Below, in pieces: positions 1 to 6,099 of a stretch of 12,868 nt of DNA. A program made the translations under genes and the position numbers. Numbering within the stretch: the stretch's first letter is position 1; each line of letters starts with the position of its first letter. Source of the DNA: Lentisphaerota bacterium (GTDB lineage Bacteria; Verrucomicrobiota; Lentisphaeria; Oligosphaerales; Oligosphaeraceae); assembly GCA_012799755.1 (NCBI GenBank), contig JAAZKQ010000086.1, positions 1 to 12,868 of the forward strand, in the 5' to 3' direction. The notes under the pieces were generated by a model that saw nothing but the letters and a program-made list of their open reading frames with translations, did no database searches and was not told the DNA's origin.

Positions 1-468
1 AACGCCGCGCTGACAGGAATTGACGGCGCCGCGCCCGCCGAAGAAACAATCCTCGGCGCACTTATCGCCATTATCAAGCAATTCGGCACTCTTGATTTCG
101 ATGGCAATGGCGTGGTGAACTTGGATGACGCCACGTATCTCTACAACTATGCCGCCGGCGGTATGGACCCCTATGCCACTGCTGAGGATATCATGGCCTT
201 TACAACTGCTGCGGCGACTGTCGAAGCTGCTCAAGTAGCCTTGGACTTCTTCCGGGAGAATCTTTCCGAGCTCTATTTTGATGGAACTGATGAGCAAGTG
301 GGCGTTTTACTGGACAATGCGACCTACTTCTACAACTTTGCCAGTGGTAATTTTGATGAATACGCCACTGCGGCAGACATACAGGCGTTTACCACAGCGG
401 CAGCAACGGATGAGTTAGCTGAGCAGGCATTGGCGACTATGCGCGAATTTCTGGAAAACGCACAGTAA
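1..468 (+). CDS. C-terminal part of a protein ending in dockerin/EF-hand-like repeats (5' end outside window)
   Basis: The reading frame is open from the left edge, so this is the last 155 codons of a longer gene. A GTG at 112 lies inside the calcium loop and is not a credible start. Residues 32-43 read DFDGNGVVNLDD, with acidic/Asn ligands at loop positions 1, 3, 5, 9, 11 and 12, as in EF-hand and type I dockerin loops. A second copy near residues 92-106 has lost the spacing (LYFDGTDEQVGVLLDN). Each loop is followed by a similar segment (ATYLYNY and ATYFYNF, then YATAxDIxAFTTAAAT) and an amphipathic helix. The helix before the first loop looks like the end of a third copy. Dockerins are C-terminal calcium-dependent tails that dock secreted proteins onto cohesins. 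The next gene begins 60 bases on with a cohesin-like domain, which fits this role. The link to true dockerins is by motif only, and a general calcium-binding tail is possible. The catalytic or structural part lies outside the window. Confidence 0.75.
   Translation, partial: NAALTGIDGAAPAEETILGALIAIIKQFGTLDFDGNGVVNLDDATYLYNYAAGGMDPYATAEDIMAFTTAAATVEAAQVALDFFRENLSELYFDGTDEQVGVLLDNATYFYNFASGNFDEYATAADIQAFTTAAATDELAEQALATMREFLENAQ
130..465 (+). repeat. 63-codon tandem repeat in the dockerin-like tail
   Basis: The segment beginning at codon 44 (ATYLYNYAAGGMDPYATAED) recurs 63 codons later (ATYFYNFASGNFDEYATAAD). Both copies run on into IxAFTTAAAT and an Ala/Glu-rich helix. The second copy stops at the stop codon. 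The calcium-loop part, just before each copy, differs by a three-residue insertion in copy two. The nucleotide copies have diverged, so this is an old duplication rather than a recent slippage product. Confidence 0.75.
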
Positions 469-493
469 ATCACAACCATCATTATTATAGGTA

Positions 494-505
494 ACGAGAA
501 CTCGT
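494..505. promoter_or_regulatory. Small palindrome in the 60-base spacer
   Basis: ACGAG-AA-CTCGT is a perfect 5-bp inverted repeat with a two-base centre, lying just before the ribosome binding site of the next gene. It is too short and its loop too tight for a terminator. A protein-binding site or chance are both possible. No clear promoter was seen in this spacer, so the two flanking genes are probably co-transcribed. Confidence 0.25.
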
Positions 506-513
506 ATTCCCCG

Positions 514-523
514 AAAGGAAAGG
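514..523 (+). promoter_or_regulatory. Ribosome binding site of the 1498-aa surface protein
   Basis: The purine-rich AAAGGAAAGG ends five bases before the ATG at 529. It supports that start, which is also followed directly by a signal peptide. Confidence 0.75.
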
Positions 524-528
524 TCATT

Positions 529-3500
529 ATGAACAGTATTACTCGCACAAAAGCTGTTAAGCAGCTGTTGGTGTGTTTTTGTTCTTTGTTTTTGGTGGGC
601 ACTCTTTCCGCTCAGGCAACAAAAGTGTTTGATGTTCGCTTCACCTACCCAAGGCCTTGCGTGCTCGGGACGGTTGACGCCAAGGGCATGCTGGAAATCT
701 ACGTGAACACCGGTGCGGATATCAGCATGCAGAATATCACCCTGCTTATTGATCTTCCGGCTGGAGTGAGCATCCCGGACACGAATGCAGATGTCACATT
801 TAATCCAGATGCGGTGCAGGCGAGCTCGTTGGAGAAATCAAACGCGAGAATTACACCTGACGGGAAGTTGCGCATCTACATTCCTGGGCAAGCGGCAGCT
901 CCTGCGGTATTGAAGAACAGTGCAGACCAGTTGCTTGTCACGGTGTATTTTACCATGGGCGATGCTTTGGCTGGCACGACGGTGAATATGCCTTTTACGG
1001 TTCAAGCTTTGGTTGGTAACGACGGCGCTAACACAATTGTCAAAGATAATTATTTGGACGAAGCGCCTGCCAACGTCACCATCCCCGTCTTCACGAAGCG
1101 TGAGGTTGCCGATGGCAGGCTATTTATCCAGAAGGGCGCGGAGACCAGCAAGGTTTACACGCTGGAATCCACGGGCGGCGACGCCGGCAAGCCGGTGACC
1201 TATGAGCTTGTCGGTGCCAATGGCGGCGCCGCCAAGGGCACCGTGACGATTGCCGGCAACAAGGCGACCTACACCGTTACGGACGCCGATACTGAGTTTT
1301 ACGACGCCGACGCCGATACTTTCCAGTTTACAGCTGCAGACGCCACCACCGGCACCAGCGCGCCGGCGACGGTGACAGTCAGCTATCGCGCCAACCCGCC
1401 GGCGGTGATTGCGGCGCTGGATGGCCAGCCTGAGCTTGGCGGCACGATTACTATCCCTGAAGTGGATGATGCCGGCAATGCCAGCGCCTTTACCCTGGGT
1501 ATCAATGCCACCGATGATCCGATCGTCGCCCCCAATGGTGTGGCTAAAATTGAATGGATAGTTGCTCTTGGCGACGAAACCAATGCTTGGACGGTTGATG
1601 TCCCGATCAGCGAGTACAATCCCGCTCTTGAGTCTCAGGACTGCCAAGTCACTATCACCCTCCCGGGTTATGACACCATCACCGGTTCTCCCCGGCCGCA
1701 GAGCAAGGATTTCACGGTGACGGTGACGGTGACCGATGTCCTTGGCGCGACCTCTAGTGCAAGCTGGACGGTTAAGGTCACTGACGTTGACCGCCCGCAG
1801 GGCGCCCCGCAGCGCATCAACGGTTTCAACCCCGCAGCGCCCAAGACCGCTGATGACATCACGGTCATCTACACTCCCAGTGGTCGTCCTGACGCCGATG
1901 GCGATGCCATCAGCTACCGTGTCACTTGGACCTGTGGTGATAAGAGACATGTTGGCGAGACGCTCCCCAATGCCATGACGCTTAAGGGCGAGACCTGGAC
2001 TGCGGCGGTGGTGTCCGTTACGGCACCCTATGGCGCCGACGTGGTGTCCGAAGCCGCGAGCGATATGGTTATTATCGGCAATACCGCGCCGGTGGTTGCC
2101 GATGGCAGCATGTTTATCCGCAAGGGCGCAGAGACAGAGAAGACTTTCACCCTGAGCGCAACAGACGTTGATCCCGCTGATGTTTTCGCCTTTGCTGTGG
2201 TTAAGGCACCCGACAAGGGCAACGTGGTCATCGTCGGCAATGTGGCCACCTATACCGTCACCGATCCTAATGTGGAATTCTATGGCGACGCCGCCGACAC
2301 CTTTACCTTTGTGGCCAACGACGGCACGGATGATAGTAACGTCGCGACGGTCACGGTCACCTATCGCGAGAATCCGCCGGCGGAAATTGCAGCGTTGCCC
2401 GAATATCCCGCGCTTGGCAGTGTAGTTGAGGTGCCGGAAGTTGACGCCGATGGCAATCCCAGCGTCTTTGCCTTGGGTATCAATGCCACGGACAGCGATG
2501 TTGCCAAGCCTTACGGCGTCAAGAAAATCACTTGGGAGGTTAACGGCCTTGGCTGGACCATTAGCGCCCCGAGCACCGATTACGCCAATATCCCCTCTCA
2601 GGACAGCATCGTGAACATCACTCTGCCGGGCTACGAGACCATCAACGGCGCTGGTCGCCCCGCTAGCCAGGACTTTACTGTGACCGTCACGGTGTGGGAC
2701 GCCATGGATGTTGAGTCCAGCGAAACTTGGACCATTCGTGTTCTTGACGTTGATCGCCCTGCCAGTGCCCCGGATACCCTGGATATCCTTGTTGATGGCA
2801 CGGCCATTGCCGATGGTGGCACCGCCAAGGTCGCACAGGTCATCACCTTGAATGCCGATGGTTCCGTTGATCCCGATGGCGATGTTGTGACGGGCTATGA
2901 TTTCACATGGATCAATGACAAGAATGGCAGTACTGACATTGCGGAGCGCGCCAAAGGTGAGACTTGGACAGTCACCGCCAAGGCCAAGACCATAGTATAC
3001 GGTAACGAAACGATTTCCACCGAAGGCAGCCAAAAGAGTGTGCTCTTTGTCAATACCCCGCCGGTGCTGGCTTTGGCCGATCCCTTGCCTTGGACCGGCG
3101 CCAACGCCCTGCTTGAGGACTGCGCTACGACCATGCGGCCGCTTGCTGACTTCGTGGCGGTTCATGATGACGACGCCGCTGACCTCGAAGCTGCTCGCAG
3201 CTACACCGTTACCTTTGCTCAGCTGGAGGATGGTTCGCTTACCTATGATCCAACCGAGAAGACTGTGGCTTTCACGCCGACCGAGAACTTCTTTGGCGAT
3301 GTTACCTTCACGGTTATCGCCAACGACGGCACAGATGACTCAGCTGCGCTTGATGTCACCTTTACCGTCCTCCCGGTCAATGATCCGCCGGTCGTAGCTG
3401 TTGCTGACTTCTATGCCATCCCGGACGATTGTACTGGCCAGCCCGCAGACTTGATCTTTATCGCCTCAATGGGCGGCGGCAAATGGGAGGAAGACCAAGT

Positions 3501-5025
3501 GCTTGTTCTCCGTGGCGCCCTCGGTACCAAAATCACTGACGTTACGGATGAGGCGGGGATCCTTAATGGCTGGCCGACTATTGCTGTTGACGGCCATACG
3601 GTAATAGTAACTTATACGCTACTCGAAAGTGCCAAGGACAAGATGGGCGCGGAAGCGATCATTAGCTTTACCGTCCAGGATGATGGCGGCGTTGCCAACG
3701 GTGGTGTTGATACCAGCGCCGAGACTACTTTCAAGATCGTCTTGGGCGCTACGCCCTGGTATCCGCTCTACGAGTTGACGGATGCCAAGTTGGCCGAGAA
3801 TCCCGCCTTCGCTGCCTACACCAGCTATGTGGTCAGGATCAAGGACGGCGGCACTGTTCTGGCACAGAACACCCTGAAAGATGGCGACAGAATTTTCTCT
3901 CCCGCAAAGTATTTCACCTCCGACGTGGCTTGCGACGGCCTGTTGCCCTCGGCAACGGCCGGCGAAAACAGGCAGTATACTGTGGAAATTCTGCCCAGGG
4001 ACAAGAATGGCGTCGTCAACGACCCGGCCAAAGTCCTGCGAGACACGGTTCAGGTGCCTTACTACAGCGCCCCGACCGCAGCCTCTTTCACCGGTGTTAA
4101 TGTTGCCGGCAACACCGTGACCTTTGACATCAATGCCCCATTGGCCTCGAACTACACGCTGAAGGTTTACACGAATCTCGTTGGCGGTCCTAGGACGTTG
4201 GTATTTGAGCGTAACGCAGTGAAATTCCAGCCCCGGATGGATGGCATGATCATTCCAGTGACTTTAGTAAAAGGCGAGTTCTTGACACCCGGTGATTATG
4301 TCGCTGTTTTGAGCAGTGCCAACCCCGTCGGGCCCAGTGTGGAGGTTCTTGCCGAGGCGACATTCACCATTGATGCCGCCGGTCAGTCCGAGTTGGAGTG
4401 GCCGTGGCCTATGGTCGGCTTCAGTCCCGAGCAGTCTTTGCAGGCTGTTGGCGCTACCGTGAATCCCCAGTTTGTCTGGCCGGACATCGGTGCTGCCGGC
4501 TATGAATTGTGGGTGACGGATGCATTGGGCCAGGCTGTGGTTGCCGGCGTCCCTGTTGAGGGTACAAGCTACAATGGCGCCAGGCTGAATGCTGGTGAAA
4601 CCTACACTTGGTGGGTAGTGGCAGTTGGTGCTGACGGCCAGAAGCTGCGTAGTTCCGCTTTGAGTCTCGCCATCATGAGCAAGGCCGACACGCCTCTCGT
4701 AGTGACCGCTACGGCTGGCGCCGGGTCATTGACTTTGGCGATTAATCCTGCGCTGCTTCCCGACGCCAGGGCAACCTACTACTACGACTTGGAGTATGTG
4801 TCGGTTGCCACGGCCCGTTTTTATTACTTCAAGTACGCCCTTGACAACGCCCCCCCGTTTGTGTGGAATCCTGCCCCTGTCCCCGCCGGGCTGGCTCCGA
4901 CCCATGTCATCAATCTGCCCGGCGTACCTGTCCAGGCTGGTGATTATGTCTTTATCCGGGTGATGGATGCGCAAGGTCAGGCACTGAGCGACTATATCCT
5001 GTATGAGGTGGTGGCTGCAGACTGA
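529..5025 (+). CDS. Large secreted multidomain protein: cohesin-like N-terminus, duplicated Ig/cadherin-like blocks, FnIII-like C-terminus
   Basis: The protein has 1498 residues. Residues 1-30 form a signal peptide (basic N-region, hydrophobic core, LSAQA end), so it is exported. Residues about 31-190 are a beta-rich domain resembling cohesin-like sandwiches: an amphipathic 'LLIDLPAGVSI' strand, a 'DGKLRIYI' strand, an 'LLVTVYFTM' strand and a terminal 'TIVKDN' segment. Residues 193-522 and 523 to about 845 are two copies of one 330-residue block, each starting VADGxxFIxKGAET and made of cadherin/Ig-like sandwiches. DADGD and DPDGD loops suggest bound calcium. Residues 842-955 form a tandem cadherin-like module (PTENFFGDVTFTV...NDGTDD...VNDPPV). 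Residues 955-1075 are another Ig-like module. Residues 1288-1384 look FnIII-like (FVWPD...YELWV...TYTWWV). There is no sorting motif, transmembrane segment or enzyme motif. It lies between a dockerin-like tail and a beta-barrel gene, suggesting a surface scaffold or adhesin. The cohesin assignment is tentative; the architecture and secretion are firm. Confidence 0.85.
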   Translation: MNSITRTKAVKQLLVCFCSLFLVGTLSAQATKVFDVRFTYPRPCVLGTVDAKGMLEIYVNTGADISMQNITLLIDLPAGVSIPDTNADVTFNPDAVQASSLEKSNARITPDGKLRIYIPGQAAAPAVLKNSADQLLVTVYFTMGDALAGTTVNMPFTVQALVGNDGANTIVKDNYLDEAPANVTIPVFTKREVADGRLFIQKGAETSKVYTLESTGGDAGKPVTYELVGANGGAAKGTVTIAGNKATYTVTDADTEFYDADADTFQFTAADATTGTSAPATVTVSYRANPPAVIAALDGQPELGGTITIPEVDDAGNASAFTLGINATDDPIVAPNGVAKIEWIVALGDETNAWTVDVPISEYNPALESQDCQVTITLPGYDTITGSPRPQSKDFTVTVTVTDVLGATSSASWTVKVTDVDRPQGAPQRINGFNPAAPKTADDITVIYTPSGRPDADGDAISYRVTWTCGDKRHVGETLPNAMTLKGETWTAAVVSVTAPYGADVVSEAASDMVIIGNTAPVVADGSMFIRKGAETEKTFTLSATDVDPADVFAFAVVKAPDKGNVVIVGNVATYTVTDPNVEFYGDAADTFTFVANDGTDDSNVATVTVTYRENPPAEIAALPEYPALGSVVEVPEVDADGNPSVFALGINATDSDVAKPYGVKKITWEVNGLGWTISAPSTDYANIPSQDSIVNITLPGYETINGAGRPASQDFTVTVTVWDAMDVESSETWTIRVLDVDRPASAPDTLDILVDGTAIADGGTAKVAQVITLNADGSVDPDGDVVTGYDFTWINDKNGSTDIAERAKGETWTVTAKAKTIVYGNETISTEGSQKSVLFVNTPPVLALADPLPWTGANALLEDCATTMRPLADFVAVHDDDAADLEAARSYTVTFAQLEDGSLTYDPTEKTVAFTPTENFFGDVTFTVIANDGTDDSAALDVTFTVLPVNDPPVVAVADFYAIPDDCTGQPADLIFIASMGGGKWEEDQVLVLRGALGTKITDVTDEAGILNGWPTIAVDGHTVIVTYTLLESAKDKMGAEAIISFTVQDDGGVANGGVDTSAETTFKIVLGATPWYPLYELTDAKLAENPAFAAYTSYVVRIKDGGTVLAQNTLKDGDRIFSPAKYFTSDVACDGLLPSATAGENRQYTVEILPRDKNGVVNDPAKVLRDTVQVPYYSAPTAASFTGVNVAGNTVTFDINAPLASNYTLKVYTNLVGGPRTLVFERNAVKFQPRMDGMIIPVTLVKGEFLTPGDYVAVLSSANPVGPSVEVLAEATFTIDAAGQSELEWPWPMVGFSPEQSLQAVGATVNPQFVWPDIGAAGYELWVTDALGQAVVAGVPVEGTSYNGARLNAGETYTWWVVAVGADGQKLRSSALSLAIMSKADTPLVVTATAGAGSLTLAINPALLPDARATYYYDLEYVSVATARFYYFKYALDNAPPFVWNPAPVPAGLAPTHVINLPGVPVQAGDYVFIRVMDAQGQALSDYILYEVVAAD
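1105..3051 (+). repeat. Two-copy 990-bp in-frame internal duplication
   Basis: The protein segment starting VADGRLFIQKGAET (nt 1105) recurs as VADGSMFIRKGAET exactly 990 bases later (nt 2095). Order is kept throughout both blocks: KxTYTVTDxxxEFY, then RxNPPAxIAAL, EVDxxGNxSxFxLGINATD, ITLPGYxTI, DFTVTVTV, DVDRP and KGETWT. The two copies have drifted at many positions, and the second block is slightly shorter at its end, where the next module starts at NTPPV (nt 3052). This shows growth of the protein by duplicating a three-domain unit. Confidence 0.85.
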
Positions 5026-5034
5026 GGATGATAG

Positions 5035-5059
5035 AGCGGGAAAGCCGAGCTTTCCCGCT
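5035..5059 (+). terminator. 10-bp perfect hairpin without a T-tract, between surface protein and barrel genes
   Basis: AGCGGGAAAG and CTTTCCCGCT pair perfectly around the five-base loop CCGAG, starting ten bases after the stop codon. The following bases (ACACAGTGTGG) are not T-rich, so it is not a standard rho-independent terminator. It may protect the upstream mRNA from 3' decay, cause partial termination, or be a processing site that sets different levels for the two genes. Confidence 0.55.
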
Positions 5060-5090
5060 ACACAGTGTGGCGATACAGAGACATAAATAG

Positions 5091-5099
5091 AGAGAAAGG
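5091..5099 (+). promoter_or_regulatory. Ribosome binding site of the barrel gene
   Basis: AGAGAAAGG ends six bases before the ATG at 5106. The oxidoreductase gene at the other end of the window carries the same AGAAAGGC core. Confidence 0.75.
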
Positions 5100-5105
5100 C
5101 GTACC

Positions 5106-6008
5106 ATGAAATTCATTACGAAGGCATTAGGGATGCTTGCCTGCCTGGGAGTGTTGAGCTTCGCAGTGGCGCAGGAAGCGGGTGGGGCCGAAGTTGAGAC
5201 GGTCAGTGGCTGGCGAATTTCACTAGGAGCGAGTTATCGCGATTTTGACAAGCCAGATTTCAAGAAAATCAGTCTTCCGGCTGACCTGAGTTTTGTTCCC
5301 GTGGGCGGTGGCGCAACCCTGAGTTACGCTGAGTTGCAGCCGACGGTCGCGGCCGGCCCTGTGGGCCAACAGCGCTTCATTGCCAGCCGTACCTTGGTTG
5401 GCTATAGCTCGGCTGCCAGCTACACCGCTCTGGAGAGCTTTGCGCCGGTCATTGGCGCGGCGCTGGACATCTGGCAGGATGAGGCGATTACCCTGAGCCT
5501 CGCAGCCAACTTTCAGTTTTTCTGCATGAATTCGGCGGCCAACGAGGCTGTTCTTGCCCAAAGCAAAGTGATTCGGACTGTGAAATTTCCCGCAGGCTTG
5601 GTTGTAGTGCCAACTGAGGCTGATATCATCTCTGATGTCACTGACCCGTGGATTGATGGTGGGCTTGGCGGTGGCAAGAAGAAGTTTGCCATGGACCTCT
5701 ACGTTTTCGACATCGGACTGAGCTTGAATTATGCCGCGACGGATAATTTGCAGGTCTTTGTGGCCGGCGGTCCGACTTTCTCAATTGCGGACATGGAGAG
5801 TTCCAATGGTCTTGGCAAGAGCAAAGACGAGGTAGAGTTTGAGTACGGCGTCTATCTGTCCTGCGGCGGCACCTTCTGGTTCAACGAGACATGGGGGCTG
5901 ACCGCTGAAGTTCGTTACGACAACTGCTTCGGCACGGTCGGCACACGCTTTGTCGAGCAGGATTTGGACTCTACCAGCGCCATACTGAAGCTCGTGGTTA
6001 ATTTCTAA
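5106..6008 (+). CDS. Outer-membrane beta-barrel protein, OmpA/OprF-barrel-like size
   Basis: The 300-residue product has a signal peptide (residues 1-22, ending AVA before Gln23). It is otherwise built of alternating polar/hydrophobic stretches typical of transmembrane beta-strands, such as WRISLGASYRDF, ITLSLAANFQFF, FDIGLSLNYAATDNLQVFVAGG, WGLTAEVRYDN and SAILKLVVNF. It ends in a C-terminal Phe preceded by alternating hydrophobics, the usual signal for insertion by the BAM machinery. The length suggests roughly 8-12 strands; I cannot fix the number by eye. There is no peptidoglycan-binding OmpA domain. It follows the large surface protein by 80 bases in the same direction and is closed by a strong terminator, so it is probably the last gene of that unit. 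It could be an anchor or conduit for the surface assembly or an unrelated porin-like protein. Family membership beyond 'outer-membrane barrel' is not claimed. Confidence 0.8.
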   Translation: MKFITKALGMLACLGVLSFAVAQEAGGAEVETVSGWRISLGASYRDFDKPDFKKISLPADLSFVPVGGGATLSYAELQPTVAAGPVGQQRFIASRTLVGYSSAASYTALESFAPVIGAALDIWQDEAITLSLAANFQFFCMNSAANEAVLAQSKVIRTVKFPAGLVVVPTEADIISDVTDPWIDGGLGGGKKKFAMDLYVFDIGLSLNYAATDNLQVFVAGGPTFSIADMESSNGLGKSKDEVEFEYGVYLSCGGTFWFNETWGLTAEVRYDNCFGTVGTRFVEQDLDSTSAILKLVVNF

Positions 6009-6043
6009 GTCAGTACTCGCAGATTTGTGGTTTGAATACCATC

Positions 6044-6080
6044 GCCGTTCAAGCACAGTGTGCTTGAACGGCTTTTTGTT
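6044..6080 (+). terminator. Strong rho-independent terminator after the barrel gene
   Basis: GCCGTTCAAGCAC (6044-6056) pairs perfectly with GTGCTTGAACGGC (6060-6072) around a three-base loop (AGT). TTTTTGTT follows immediately. It begins 35 bases after the barrel stop codon. It ends 20 bases before the start chosen for the next gene, so it also forms most of that gene's immediate leader. Confidence 0.92.
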
Positions 6081-6099
6081 AAAGGGACAGACGGAAGTG

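Noticed and set aside
1714..1731. ACGGTG x3 microrepeat
   Set aside because: It encodes a Thr-Val beta-strand (TVTVTV) of the kind common in Ig-like domains, so it is explained by the protein and not independently interesting.
1120..3165. 681-codon open frame on the minus strand
   Set aside because: It lies entirely opposite the duplicated Ig-like region of the surface protein. Its composition is not protein-family-like, there is no credible ribosome site, and openness is explained by the codon bias and repeats of the real gene.
6025..6099. Upstream TTG start for the propeller protein
   Set aside because: It would make the terminator stem and T-tract coding and place 25 non-signal residues before the signal peptide. 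ATG 6100 gives a normal signal peptide.
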